Positions 41,801 to 53,382 of a stretch of DNA of 64,000 bases are shown piece by piece. Source of the DNA: Aplectana chamaeleonis. Lineage: Eukaryota; Nematoda; Chromadorea; Rhabditida; Cosmocercidae. The DNA lies in NCBI GenBank assembly GCA_029168955.1, contig JAPDOI010000040.1:2716501-2780500 (forward strand), written 5' to 3'. The notes under the pieces were generated by a model, which did no database searches, had not been told where the DNA came from, and worked only from the letters and a program-made list of their open reading frames with translations. The number at the start of each line of letters is the position of its first letter. Positions within the stretch are counted from its first letter, which is position 1. The position numbers were made by a program, and so were the translations under genes.

Positions 41801-44800
41801 TTGACTGAGTTACCGTATACCCACCGTAACCTACCGTAATTAATCGAAAATCCATAAACGGGTTGCAGATTCGTGTTGAGCGGACCGAATAACCCCTATG
41901 TACAAGTTTTGAAGCGATTTGATCGCAGCATTCCCGAAATCGTCAAAAGTCGCGTTTTGGCAGCGAAATTTCCCACATTTTGAAGCTTCGGACCAACTCA
42001 AATGGAATTTTCAAACATTGACAAACGGGTCTCAGATTAGCAATCAGCACTAATAAAAATTCCTAGAAACCAATTTTAGGCTTACTCCAAGCCAATTTAT
42101 TTGAACGCTCTGAAAATTGTCATTCACGTACCCGTTTTCTCATGGCAAAGCTTTGGAAATGTCCGTTTTTGCAAATCTCCCGTAAATCTCTGAGGCAATT
42201 AGCCGATTCTGAGTCCGAAATATTGGATTACTACCCTCCCCCTCGAACATATCAAAGTTGCATCTCGAAACTCCATCTTATGTGTGCGACCCTCCCTTGT
42301 TAGTGATGTTGATTCTGTAATAGGAAGAGCCTCTTAGCCTGAGAGAAGTATGAAATTCAGTGTTCATATCACGTATTGCATTAATTTTACTTCCCGAGGC
42401 TCGTCAGTTGAGTATTACGCAGAGCTAGAACTCGTTTCGCCTGTAGAAGATGCTGGTCGAATGTATAATCGTGCTCCAATCGTGCTCAATGCGCGCGCCG
42501 CAGATTTGCGTCGCACGCGTCACGCCAGCCGGCCTCCGGTGGTTAATCACTTTCGCTGCAGCCGAGGAGGGTGGCAAGCGTTCAGATGTAGCGCGAGTGG
42601 ATTTCGAAGCCGAAAAGGGCTCTTTCGGGTCCATTTTGTCTGTTCTTTCGATCCTACCGCTCCAATGAGATCCAGGCCTTTTGATTTCCGGCGAAAAAAG
42701 AAAGTAAAAATTATCGTGTACACTGCCTTTAAGGGTTCACAGTATTGGGATCCATATTTGGATTTCAGCTATATTGAGTGCTCATGATTAAAATTCCTTT
42801 TTTTTCGTAGAAACACAAAAATTAGGGCCATCCAAAAGCACTGATGTAGAAAGAAGCGCGAAAAACTTGAAGAATCAATTCGGAATCATGCGGGTCTGGC
42901 CACCTATATATTTGGTCATCCCGTCCACAATGTGAAAGAGATGTCCATCAGGGGTGTGCGGAAATTTCTGTTTTCTGATTTTTGTTTTCTGGCCGTTTTG
43001 GCCTTTCTGTTTTCTGATTTCTGTTTTCTGACAAACTCGTTTTTCTGTTTTCTGTTTTCTGAAATTTTTCAAAAAATTTCCGCACATCCCTGATGTCCAT
43101 CCGAAGGAACAGTTGCCGAAGATTTGAATACCCTTAACCTTTATTGATTGTAACACCTTGAAATGAACATCGAAACCTTTTTTTGAAAAAGTTTTCAGTA
43201 GAATAAAAAATTGCTCACTTAAGAAATTCGAAGCGCGAAATCATTCCCGAAGTTTCGAATTTCCGACTCCCGACCTGCACTAAATTCGCAAAACAGGATT
43301 TGTTGAATCCATCTAACCAGGGACCACCCCGAACGCGATGTGGAGTTTTGAAAAACGGTCTCTTGGGGGTTGTAGATAAGGTAGAAAGAAACAATTTAGG
43401 ATTTTAAAATTTAATTTAATCTGACGGGTAGATCAAAAATAACCACAACAATGGGTTACGGTGGGTAAAATACCATTAACTGCACACTAACCTGACAAAA
43501 TCCGTCAAAAACTGGAAATGGATCTCAGATTCGTATTCAGGGCCCCGAATTACCCCTAGGCGGAGTTTCGACCAAAAAATTTTTCGACCTCTGAACTGTC
43601 CGTTTATATCCCGTTACCTCGGCGACATAAGAAAAGAGGTACTGGGCTTCTCTGGGCCAAATTCCGTTCCGCAATTGCTTCCCGACACGCTTTGCGGCCA
43701 CACGCGCTCGAGTCAGTTGAGCTTTCAGCGCCAAAGCCGACTCGCTATAATGCTTTTTTATACAGTTTTCTCCAATTTTGTTTAGTTTCCTGTTTCTAGA
43801 ACCCACCTAGGGTCAACAGATTGGCTGCTGCGGCGCCGAAAGCTCTTCTGACTCGAAAGCGCGCGGCCGCAAAGCGTGTCGAGACGCGATTGCGGACCGG
43901 AATTGGGCCTAGAGAAGCACAGTATAAAAGCCAGGAACATTGTTAAAACTCAGAATAAGTAATGTGAAGACATAGAATTTTCATTATTGTCAACAATAAT
44001 AATTAATGGTTTTATAGTGTTCGAACCATCAACCCTCGTCATTCGATTGCTTCGTAGTGGAAGGCCTAACCGGCTGAGCCATTGTGTAGTAATAGCACAC
44101 CACGACTATCTTATTTTAGTATTAGGTGGTTTGCATGCAACGTCCATTGTTCAGGGGATCAAGATTTCAAGTCCAGTGTATAGGTCACGTTTGTGCTATA
44201 TCCTCGCAATCCAGCGTTGTGGTTTCTTCCTTTCTTTGGTCGTTTTTGATCTTCCTTTGAGGACCAAGTGAAATTTCAAAATCCGAAATTGTTTCTTTCT
44301 GTCTCCTCTACAACGACCAAAAGACCGTTTTTCGAAACTCGATTTCGTGTTCGGGTGGTCCCTTGTAACAGAACTATGTAGAGAGAACGAAAACGTGAAG
44401 TAACATAAAATTGAAAGGATCAGTCGACGTATGAGTCACCCGTCCACAATGTATAACAGTTTTCCAGCCGAAATAGCAGTTGTCGATGTTTCGAATACTC
44501 CTTATCCCGAATGATTGTATCACTCAAACATGCGCATCGAATTCAAATTTTTTATAAACGACTATACTCTTTAATGCAGCGTATTGAAAATTTGTGGTTT
44601 AGCTTAGCCGTCAGGGTTTCTGCCTTTTCGTAACATTTTGGGTGCTTTTTTCCATCAGAAAGGTCCCTAACGTGTGCGCCAAGTTCACGAAGGAGTAGTG
44701 TGTGAGTGTGGCGGGTGGTATTCGTATTGTTTCTTTGCCGCTGAAAAGGCGGTGAGAACGATGTAGCAGCGAAGTGCGTGAGTGGACAAAACACGGCCCT

Positions 44801-47800
44801 GGTCCAATCACGCTTTTCGATCCTCCTCCGTTTCCCCGCCTCTTTCGCGCTTGGGAGCATTACGACCACCATCCACTCTGGCTGCCTGGAAGCGCGTGGC
44901 GGAAGTCCGTTGTGCTCACGCCATTGGTCCCTTAAGGGCCTAGGGTGAACGCTGTCTGGCCAAATCGTGATCGCAGGCGTACACGTCTATGGCTTCTTTT
45001 TCGTGTAATGTACTGATTGAACTGGTATGAAAATTCGGATTGTGTCTTCTTATATCATCTAATTTTTAATAGGAGCGACTGGGCAGAGAAAGATTGGGCC
45101 ATTCTGTTATGAAAAGTTCAAGTGGCCTGGGCAGAATCGCGAGTTCCCAGAGTTGTCACCGAAGTGGCACAAGGAGAATCCAGAGGAATTGCGAAAGTGA
45201 GTTGGCTAGACATTCCTTCTATTTTTCAATTGTATGGTTGTTTGACAGTCATCTGGTTCTTCTTCTTCTTCTTCTGCAGCCACAGAGAGGGTCCTGTCAT
45301 AGATTGAGGAACTGAGCCACAAGCATCGGATTCTCCCACAGATCTACTGGTGTTAGTAGGATCTTCAGGAGAGCTGCGGCCAGCCAGCACCTCTCCCATG
45401 ACAAAAACCCTCTCCGCGGAGGGAATGACGTCGGTTTGCACGGAGGTGATCTTCTTTCCTCCACACTGCCACGGCACCAACGTACGACATCTCGGCAGCA
45501 GTCATCTGGTAGGAAAGCTTGCCAGTTGAATACCTTTCTAGCTTCGGCTCGAATCCTGATAAGACTCTGCGTTCATTGTTGAAGGTTGGCGCAAACTGGG
45601 TGCTATATGCTATAACATAAGGGCGCCAGTGTTGCGCAAACCTCGAATGGGGAACGCAAAGTCTCATTAAGATCCATGTCAATGTTATGTAAAAGGCGAA
45701 CATTCATCGTAAATGTAACAAGCTGGCCACTAAGCATGTTTGGTAGGTGCGAAGGGGTCCGTCGTATCGGTGTGCACCCAAGCAGTCTGCGTCTCTGCCT
45801 GTCTATGTAAGCGGCGTGCAGTCCCTATGTCCCCGGTGGAAGACTTCGATTAAACGAGCAATTTCGCTTGGATCATGCCTATGTTCTCAATGGCACACGA
45901 ATGTCAATTGGGGGGGGGCGGAGTTGGATGCGACTAGCGGTACTGACCATTGGCGACGGATGGGCTAGCAGCTAATGGTCATGAAGCAGCGCGACGCAAT
46001 CGCTCGCTGTGAGTATGAGTAGCCTCTTACTCATTCTCTAAGGGGGGAACCATACTTACATCGAGCCACGAATATCGCGCGCGATATGATTTGCTCTGCG
46101 GTGTACATCGCGCCAATACATCGCATCGCACTCCAACAAAACCATACTTTGACACCATTCTGAGCCCTTACCGAAATATGCACAAATCTGAAAGAGATGA
46201 GTTTTAGAATTTCTTATGCCTAATTCCGCTGTTGTTTCGTTTTCGCAAATGTTTATTTTTTTCGAAGTTGCCCTCGCTGAATTTGGGTGCATCCAGATTT
46301 CTAGATTTCACTTGTTTTGATGGCAAGGCCTACTTCTCATTTTGATAGCACAAAAACCGTTTTTGTCGCAGCCCTTCTCTTCCACTGCGACGCCAAGCAA
46401 CGATTCGGCGAAAAAAATCAGATCCCGTTTCAGAATGTCCGCATTTTTTCGCCAAATATGGCTTCTCGCTAGGAGCTTACCCTGGCAAATAAGTGGATGA
46501 ACTCATTGGAAGAGCTCTTATCTATATCTGGCATCGAGATCGTGCTCGTGTATTGTCCTCTTCCACTGCTGTTGATGCTGTAGGAAATTGCTTAGCAAAA
46601 CGCTTCCGCAATGTTGCTGTGATGTGATGAAATCCCGAACGTGCGCTGAACAGCAGGCAATCGCGCGAAAAACTATGGTTTAAACGCGATATGAGCGCAA
46701 TGTCATCGCGCGTAGTAGCCGCTACGCAGACGCCGCCTGCTACGACCGGCTTCGCCGCGACTCCACGATTCCTTCGTCGCGCGCGGCGAACGGTGCTAGG
46801 TCACCCTTCCGAGTGGGATAGCATCGCTCTAGATGTGGTTCCCCCTTACCCAATGAATGAATCTGTTCATTTTTTTCAGTAATTTGAGGGTTAATGGTGA
46901 TCTAACTGCTCTCTCGCGAGAATGTTTTTCTGATAGGTTGTAGAAACTGATAATATCTTCTTCTTTGCAGCCGCAGGAAGGTTTTTGTAAAAGGTTCAAG
47001 AAACGGGCGACTGAAACCGGATTCGTCCACAAGTCCATTGTTGTAAGAGTGGTAGGCCTCTTTGGGCATTCGAATGGGTGTTCAGTTGTGTGGCCACGGC
47101 TCCCACAGTCCGGGCACTCGTCCGGCTTACTGCGATCGATCTTATGCAAGAATGACATCAGCATAGGGGAATGACCGCAGGGTACTAGGGTACTTCTAGC
47201 CCGCCTACCGAGTTCCATCTCGGTGTCGCTGACTATGGGTGATACGACCCCCAATATGGGATTGACGGTCATCCTACTCAAGTGATCCCTGACGAACTTG
47301 GTGTGCTCCGCACGTAAAAGACGCAGAAGATCCAGTTGGGAGTCCGTCCATCTTTGTATATTAACTTTCTCGGGAGCATCCGCAAAAGGCCTTCTGATAT
47401 GTCTCTCTCTCACGGGATTCATGATCCTTCTTAATGGGTGGTCAGGCTGCTTGCCAATGTTAATAACCAGTTGCTGCGCTTGGAGTTGGCAGTGCTCCTT
47501 AACTGGCAGAATTCGGGTTTCAGCATGAAGATGTTCCACTGGGGTGCTTTTAGCACACCCTGTGGCAATCCGAAGAGCAGCATTTTGGACTCGCTGCATC
47601 TTCGTCCACGATGAATCCGATATCATGTGCTGCCATACCGGTGCAGCGTACTCCAACGCTGGCTGCAATATTGCCTTGTAGGTAGTCAAAATTGTCTCCT
47701 TGCTACTTCCCCACGACGTTCCTCCCAGAGCTCGTAGGACGTTGAGCTTTGCTCTCACTGTAGCCTGTTTCTGCTCAGTATTCTTGTGGAACCTCAACGA

Positions 47801-50800
47801 ATGATCCAATACTAGGCCGAGCAGCTTAGGAAAACGTGCGGCAGGCAGACGAGCGTCTTCCCAATTCACAACGGGGTGAGCGCAGTGTTCCTTAGGGTCA
47901 GTGGAGAAGACTGATACAGATGATTTAGCGGCAGAAACAGTGAGCATCATATCATCGAGAAAGCTCTTCAGAACGATGAGGTACTGATAATATTTGCGAT
48001 TTGATTCAGCTGATGTGCCGGAAAGGTACGATTCTCTCTTTCTGAATAGCAGGGTATGTAATTAAACCCGCCATGCTTTGCAGGCTTTTCTCAAAAGTGA
48101 CCTTTTCTTTTGCTGAAGCCAAATCTTCCACCGTTTAATTCTTTAGATGGTATACATTGCGTTCCCGTTTAAGGGTATCTAACGGTCGTTCCCGTTTAAG
48201 GGTATTTAAGGGTATCGCAAACTCGATGACATATGTTATAAGACACGTGCTTTGAATTTGCGCTAACCTTCAATAGAGAACTCAAAGTGTCAGTGTGTTC
48301 TACGGCGGCTAAGGTCATACCTTCGGTGACGAGCGACGCGTCGCAATGCTCACAAAATATCTACCGAAAATCGATACGCGTGAAATGCATTGTCGCTGGC
48401 GTTTCTCGCGTGAAGTATGGTCCCGGCTTTGGGCGTCTTTTATAATCCCACCGCCGAGCGGCGCGGCACAGTACATTCCTATAAGGGGTCGTTTATACTT
48501 CCGAAGCGGCGCCGCGTGGCAGCGCCGCGAGGCGTTCACAGTTTTTCTGCTCGAAATCTTCCAACGGTGCTGCACGTGGCCGCCGCCTAGGTGCTGCCGC
48601 GCTGCCCGAGGAAAGCAGGCGTCGCGGCGGCCGCGTGCGATACGCATTGACATAGTATGCTTCTTTTGCTGTTATTTCATACACATTCTCAATTTTGTTC
48701 TTCTGATTCATCTCTGAAATTCCTTCCAAGGTCCTGGGCGTTGTTTAGAGTAGGCTGGGTTGTGGAAAGTTCATTTTTTTTAGGTTTTGAAATTATTTTT
48801 CCAGAGAGAAATCGTTTTTGAAGACTCTATCCGCCTTCGGGTGCTGTGTTATGGTACGAAAAATTATAGATGTTTCTTCTGCCCAAGAAATCACTCATTA
48901 CAATCGGCCTTGTGTTATTTCAGAGCTACTCCAGGCTGTGTTCAACGTCATTCTGCGACGTCGCCGCGTAAATTCGACGCAGCCCGATTATACATCCTGG
49001 TGGCGCGATTTTTCAAGCGGCGCGACGCGCCGCGCCGCCCCACTTATTGCCGCGCCACTCTGCGGCGGAAGTGGAAACGACTCCTAATATCAATCGTGCC
49101 GCGCCGCGTTATTAACGTTGCGGAATTCTAACAATGCCTAAGGTCGTAGTTATACACCGGCGGGAAGCTGCGCAAATAGCAAGACAGCTGCCTTTCATGT
49201 GCGTCCCAACTGTTCTGAGGCTTGCCAAAGGGAAGAGTTTCCTGAAAAACGCTGCGAGAGGCCGCACCGAGCAGTTATACGCGCCGCAACACTGTATACT
49301 GTATCCTGGCGGGACCTACCCTGTTGGACATTTGCCAATTTCCATGAGCTGATTATTTTTCAGGTCTAAATTCGTTAATATATCACCAAAACGACATAAT
49401 GAGCACTGCTATCAGGGTCAAGCGGGGAGTTGCGTAATTTTTCGATATCGGAGCGACCTCCACCATCAATTTTTCCAAAATCCGAGATATTTGCGACCCC
49501 CTCCCCGAGACGCGATTTGTGGGCAGTTTATATTTGATTACTAAAACTGTCAGACGCCGAAATTTCATTCAGTATTCGGGCTCAAGCGTCTAAAACCTGA
49601 GCAATGATTCGATTCTTCCCTTTGGTGAGAATAAACATCGAGAAATTCAGAGATATCTCCATCAAATTTTCATTATTCGTCCTGAATTTTGGCGACCCAC
49701 CCCCTAACCGTCAGTTTTGGCCACAATTTTTGCGAGCCCCCCCCACACACGTTGCGAAATTTCGCAACCCCGCTTGACCATGACTGCTATGACATGAGCA
49801 ATACATTTCTAGTGACTTTCTGCAATAAACAAGTGGAAGAGGCGCCAAATATCTATAAAATACAATTGAAACCTCCAGAAATTTCAGTCTGCAATATTGC
49901 GTCAGAGACGGCAAAGGCGCAGTGTTGCAGACGAAACCCTGATTCACGCAGCAAGCGGCGGCAATGTCAACGCGGGACGTTTTCATTCCGCTGGTTCATA
50001 ACTGGGGCCTAATCCTGCTTTTAGTGGAGTTCGAATTGTGTCGCCATTTCAGAATCGGGCACGCTTCACGAAATATCCCGCCGCAGTCTATTGATACTGG
50101 ATAGGTGGTTGTGTGAAATTGTAAAGGGACTTCAGTTAGGATTGATAGCATGAAGAAAAAGCGTTTCTCCCTGGGGCCGTATGCACATCTCTCCCCGCAC
50201 GTCCCCGTCCCCGCGAGGCCGTTCTGTGATTGGTCATCAGACGAAATTGACCAATCATGGATGGCCTTCGCGGGGACGGGGACGCGCGGGGAGAGATGTG
50301 CATACGGCCTCTGAGTGTAGGCAAAGTTAGTACATAGAATAATACGTGATTTTGTGGGTAATTTCGAAGTCGATTGTTTGAATAAACGTTGCCCTGAATT
50401 ACGTCTATGTTCCTTCACTTGGATTCTAACGATAAGTTACTTTTCGTTTAAGGTACACTGGCTGTCACGATGAAGGATATGTGGATCCGGTCACTGGAGA
50501 GTTTGTTGTAGTACCGGAGATGCAGGCTAAACTTGTAGTGCCGAATTTGGATGGATTCAAGTGAGTTGATTGCATTTTGTTTACTTTTGTTTCTGTAAAG
50601 TTGCGCCCGTGAGTGGTCGCTTAGCTGCAGACACGAACGGTCGCGTCGCGGCACGCTATAAAGGGCTCCTAGATTGACGCCATGGCGAAGCCTGCTGTCG
50701 CGGGGTATGTAGGAACTCTGGGAGTGCCACACAGCAAAATCCGTGATGTGCGACTGCAGCGAGAGTGTGGCTTTCAGAGTGGGTGGGCTGAGCGATCGTT

Positions 50801-51894
50801 TCCGCGGCCTGATGTGGTAATAGCGACTCCGCGGGAAGTGATTGGGGTGTGGAAAGAGGGTAGCTGCGCAAGGCGAGAACGCGCGACGCCTGCGGCGTCG
50901 CGGCGTACCATTATCCATTCCTCACCGCAACGCATGGAGCCAACATGGATAAATGACTTCCAAAAATGATAAAATGACCAGTTTCCAGACAATTCAATGA
51001 AGGGGAATGACCTTATCAACGCGCTGTGATACGCCGCAATGCATCGTCGCCCGCGTGCTCCTCGCCGCGCGCGGCGTACCATCTAGCCGCCGCCCGAATA
51101 GAATGACTTCGATTGCGTTTGTCACACACAGCCATTTCTGCTAAATCCCAGGACCACACCTCTTTCTCTTCGCTCCGTGGAGCGGCGGCTCGAGTTTCGC
51201 AGCGACGCCAATCTGAAAGGTTCCTTTATCTTCTGAAAACACTCTGTACAGGCTATAAAACGGCGGAATTCACATGGTTCCTACGCGTGCTGGTGCGGAT
51301 TGGAGGTTAGAGACAGTGAGAGAGCGGAGGGTAGACGAAGGCGCAGGCGTCGCGCGCACCGCTTGCGCCTCGAATGATGTGAATTACGACGTTTCATAGA
51401 GGGTATGTTGCGCAACGTGACCGCTTGCGTAGCCCGCAGCGTTGCGATCCTTCTTGAGCGGCTACGACTATAATACTGTATTTGAATATGGTTCCCGTAT
51501 TGCAGGTTAAAACCGTATGTTTCTTACCGTACCGATGTAGAGATCGAAAAGAGGAGGCGAATCTATGAGGCGAAGGTGTATTAGTAAATATGAAATTCTT
51601 TGCCAATGTATTTATTCATCCATGGGTTTTGTTTAAGGTTAGGGAGAAGGGTTCAAAAGCTTTGGCGGACTTGTACACTTTGGAGGATGAACGGTGGCCT
51701 CCGCCGAAAATGGAAGCGGAAACACTGTTCGAGTTATCTTATGGGGAGCAAATACGGCAGGCTTATAAGGTGAGTTAGGGTTAATGTTGAAAAAAGGTCT
51801 TTCGAAAATCTTATTTTACAAACTTGAAAGTATTAAATGATTTTAGGAAGGAAAATATGGCGCAGTGGCGAGGAAGGAGGAAGAAAAGTCATGA
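38820..51894 (+). CDS. mrpl-41: Mitochondrial large-subunit ribosomal protein L41
   Basis: Component of the mitochondrial 39S/54S subunit. Exons: 38820-38907, 45073-45196, 50453-50560, 51506-51575, 51638-51769, 51847-51894, giving 189 aa. All boundaries are GT-AG and phases agree. Exon 1 encodes a basic, Ser/Thr/Arg-rich start (MASLVKLSTRGVRSLHW) typical of a mitochondrial presequence. The diagnostic L41 core is LVVPNLDGFKLKPYVSYRTD; KFKWPGQNREFPEL precedes it and an Arg/Lys-rich helix and DERWPPPKM follow. The protein is longer than human L41 at both ends, as I recall for nematodes. Introns 1 (6.2 kb) and 2 (5.3 kb) are repeat-filled, with LINE-derived insertions. A candidate SL acceptor (TTTTCTTAAAG) ends at 38792. 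Confidence 0.93.
38930..40400. repeat. Repeat cluster in mrpl-41 intron 1
   Basis: The GAAGGCAGTTCCCACGATAA end near 38936, a GGCTGCAGCTGATTGGTCGGCG module near 39161 and its inverse CCGACCAATCAGCTGCAGCC near 40287, and an AACCACCGGAGGCCGGCTGGC module near 40314 all reappear in inverse sense at 42460-42735. They look like pieces of one MITE family. No exon was seen. Confidence 0.65.
40604..40717. mobile_element. 0.11-kb foldback MITE
   Basis: GTTATACTACCCGCGACAGGCG pairs with CGCCTGTCGCGAGTAGTATAAC; the centre is TATCGACCGAAATTCGATATG. Confidence 0.88.
41560..42020. repeat. GGGTTATxTxGGGCGC/TACCGTAATC dispersed repeat
   Basis: It contains AGGGGTTATATAGGGCGCTA, CACCGTAACCTACCGTAAT and GACCGAATAACCCCTATG. 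The same words recur at 16.6, 28.3, 31.9, 43.5 and 58.8-62.0 kb, in either sense. The order (ring of GGGTTATT, then TACGGTA, then CGATAAAC) is kept. Confidence 0.7.
42457..42740. mobile_element. Copy of the mrpl-41 intron 1 MITE family
   Basis: It reads in reverse the modules seen at 38.9-40.4 kb: AATCGTGCTCCAATCGTG, GCCAGCCGGCCTCCGGTGG, CGAGTGGATTTCGAAGCCGA and the end ACACTGCCTTTAAGG. Confidence 0.65.
42954..43094. repeat. GTGTGCGG palindromic repeat with TTTTCTG units
   Basis: The ends GGGTGTGCGGAAATTTCTG and AAATTTCCGCACATCCCTG are inverted copies. Between them TTTTCTGTTTTCTGA-type units repeat. Confidence 0.8.
43628..43925. mobile_element. 0.3-kb MITE related to the element at 5889-7525
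   Basis: The ends CTTCTCTGGGCCAAATTCCG and CGGAATTGGGCCTAGAGAAG pair, followed inward by CGACACGCTTTGCGGCCACA and GCGGCCGCAAAGCGTGTCG. It contains the same centre as 7284-7525 (CAGCGCCAAAGCCGACT, TTTAGTTTCC). Confidence 0.88.
44010..44090 (-). other. tRNA-like Pol III promoter boxes (SINE or tRNA relic)
   Basis: On the minus strand TGGCTCAGCCGGTTAGGCC (44063-44081) matches a tRNA A box. GGTTCGAACAC (44017-44027) matches a B box 35 bases further on. No clear acceptor-stem pairing was found, so a tRNA-derived SINE head is more likely than a working tRNA gene. It lies antisense in mrpl-41 intron 1. Confidence 0.5.
45246..45510 (-). mobile_element. 0.24-kb internally deleted LINE derivative
   Basis: The body 45258-45498 on the minus strand joins the first ~150 bp of the LINE A/B family (GCTGCCGAGATGTCGTACGT onward, through the Leu-rich start and stopping just before the 2A-like codons) directly to its last ~95 bp (DLWENP-type codons, stop, GGCTGCAGAAGAAG tail). 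It is flanked by CAGTCATCTGGT at 45246-45257 and 45499-45510. The intact target duplication shows that the short form itself was inserted, probably by LINE machinery in trans. In mrpl-41 intron 2, 50 bp after the exon 2 donor. Confidence 0.9.
45562..45664. mobile_element. GCGTTCCC hairpin MITE, copy 2
   Basis: CTCTGCGTTCATTGTTGAAGG pairs with TGGGGAACGCAAAGTC. It lies just downstream of the LINE derivative. Confidence 0.75.
46040..46848. mobile_element. 0.8-kb element with GGGGGAACCA ends
   Basis: The left end AAGGGGGGAACCATACTTAC and right end TGTGGTTCCCCCTTA are inverted. Near both ends are GCGATATG and GCATCGC words. The right end adjoins a truncated LINE by about 110 bp. Confidence 0.65.
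46946..47994 (-). mobile_element. 5'-truncated LINE of the A/B family
   Basis: The body 46957-47983 (minus strand) starts within the reverse transcriptase and keeps everything to the GAA-rich 3' tail. The target duplication ACTGATAATAT lies at 46946-46956 and 47984-47994. The open frame (47950 down) covers GLVLDHSLRFH, LRALGGTSWGS and the knuckle CPDCGSRGHTTEHPFECP. The normal stop is mutated, so the frame reads on past the tail. Truncation with duplications is typical of incomplete LINE reverse transcription. Confidence 0.93.
48152..48290. mobile_element. GCGTTCCC hairpin MITE, copy 3, with an internal duplication
   Basis: GCGTTCCCGTTTAAGGGTAT occurs twice near the left arm; the right arm ends GAGAACTCAAAGTGTC. 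It sits next to GC-rich MITE remnants at 48430-49130. Confidence 0.7.
48430..49130. repeat. GCGGCGCGGCAC-type MITE cluster
   Basis: CCGAGCGGCGCGGCACAGT with GGTCGTTTATACTTCCG near 48480, and GTGCCGCGCCGCGTTATTAA near 49098, are the same words found at 24.82-24.89 kb and 28.82-28.97 kb. No gene was seen here. Confidence 0.65.
49413..49780. mobile_element. CCAGGGTCAAGCGGGG-family MITE, copy 5
   Basis: It runs from CAGGGTCAAGCGGGGAGTTGCG to GTTGCGAAATTTCGCAACCCC and CTTGACC. The centre matches copy 3 (CAATGATTCGATTCTTCCCTTTGGTGA). It is in mrpl-41 intron 2. Confidence 0.85.
50177..50312. mobile_element. 0.14-kb hairpin MITE
   Basis: GGCCGTATGCACATCTCTCC and CCCCGTCCCCGCG pair with CGCGGGGACGGGGA and GGAGAGATGTGCATACGGCC. 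The inner arms CTGTGATTGGTCA and TGACCAATCATGG also pair. Confidence 0.92.
50600..51420. repeat. GTCGC-rich repeat shared with 5.1-5.9 kb
   Basis: The GGCTATAAAACGGCGGAATT, CCTACGCGTGCTGGTGCGG and TTTCATAGAGGGTATG words match the left-hand copy. Inverted GCGGCGTACCAT and ATGGCGAAG words suggest a foldback. It is in mrpl-41 intron 3. Confidence 0.6.
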
Positions 51895-53370
51895 TGATCT
51901 TCAGTGTATAGATGTAGTAGATATCGATTTAGGATTTTGTTGAAGCAGAGAGTTCTGAGTTCACGGAAAAGTGCGTGACAGTTGAGGATGGACAGAACAT
52001 TGATTTTCTACTTTTCGTTGGGTTTCGTCTTTTCTTTACCGAAATAGGGCCCAGTTTGCGGTTTGAAGGCTGGAATACCTTGATGTTTCCGATCGCCGAT
52101 GGTCTTGCTCTCCGATCTCCGAAATGCCGTAGGCTGTTTCGATTTCCGAGGTTCCCAAACTGTGTCTTTATTCCACCTTATAATAAAAGTGCTGCGCTTA
52201 TAAAAAGCACTGGGTTTTTAGGGCACTGGATGGGGCTTTTAAGAGTCATTAGATCATACCCGAAATTTGCGTACCACCTGCAGTCACGCCCATTTCTGTA
52301 TCTTCTTATAAGCGGCTCAAGTTTAGAAATTGTTATTGTTGAAATCTGTTTGTTGCAGGGCGCAAATGAAACGTGAAGTAAAATTTTGTGGAGTTCGTGT
52401 AAATGGCAGCGTTTGCCCTGTGTTTGAAAATGGTTTTCAGTTTGTGCTGTACATTGAAAAGGAAATAGTTTAGAGGTCCTACCAAGACGTCGCTTACGCG
52501 GCGTCGCCCTCAACCAGCGTCTAATGGCATTGTCTGCGCATGAATCTGTATAAGTTTTTTGTACGCGTAGCAGTATGGCTCGCTCAGTTGAGAGAGATCA
52601 TTCGCAAAGCCTGGAAGCTGTACGGGGCTGAGCTGAGTTGCGTCGCGACGCTGCGCGGCCGAATGGCTGCCGTATTGACAGATCACCGCGATGGATCAAT
52701 ACAGCAGCCCATTATAGGGTCGAGTCCTGTCGCGATCCAACTCTGCTCAGCCGCTAAGTCCTGTCTTCATGAGGCTAGCGTTCGTTGAACTCATTGGTGG
52801 GACAGGCGAAAGAGGGCGGAGTTGATGGACGACCATCTTTTCGTCAATGAACGGGGGCAGAAGGTTAGCGACCGTGATGCTAGTTGAGTACGACCGGCAC
52901 GGATCCTACCGGTGGTTTGCTTTTCATATTGAAGATTGGCGCAAACTCGGTGCCCGTGTGTTTTAACATATGGCGCTGAGTTCGCGTTAACTTTCAAAAG
53001 GGAACGCAATGTATCAGAACGATTCGTACCCATTTTACCTAGCATGCGTGAGGATCATAGCCTCGTTGGGTGGACACGTACTTACTTTGGGATGCCAACC
53101 GTCACCTTCGCGAAGGTGAAGGTGGTAACCCTCACCACGGGGATGAATCACAAAGTCCGGAAAAAGGAGTCAAAAAGATTCGACATTTCTGCAAATAGTT
53201 TTTTAAAAGGAGGTAGGCGCCATAACCGGTTTTTTGTTCACAACCTGTTTACCCTTGAAGATGGGGCTTTGATGAATATTGTTCATGAAAAAACCTACGA
53301 AATTTTGCGCCTAGTAGTGCTCTCAGGCTTGGAAGCGCGTTCCCAATCTTCCAGCTAGTGTCAGTTTATG
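51895..53370. other. Spacer between mrpl-41 and djr-1.1
   Basis: About 1.5 kb without a recognised exon. It includes a weak foldback (GCTGAGCTGAGTTGCGTCGCGA near 52629 against TCGCGATCCAACTCTGCTCAGC near 52731) and GCGTTCCC hairpin copy 4 at 52920-53014. An AATAAA at 52186 is about 290 bp past the mrpl-41 stop. Confidence 0.6.
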
Positions 53371-53373
53371 TAA

Positions 53374-53382
53374 TTTTCACAG
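53374..53382 (+). promoter_or_regulatory. Splice acceptor before djr-1.1 (probable SL trans-splice site)
   Basis: TTTTCACAG is followed by G and then an in-frame ATG at 53384. The placement decides between two starts: the ATG at 53384, or the family-like start at 53471. Confidence 0.55.

Noticed and set aside
42954..43094. A CRISPR-like array from TTTTCTG units
   Set aside because: Units are short, irregular and inside a palindromic repeat of a eukaryotic genome; there are no spacers.
44991..45032. ATG at 44991 (MASFSCNVLIEL) as mrpl-41 exon 1
   Set aside because: Its donor phase does not match exon 2 at 45073, while the presequence exon at 38820-38907 matches exactly.
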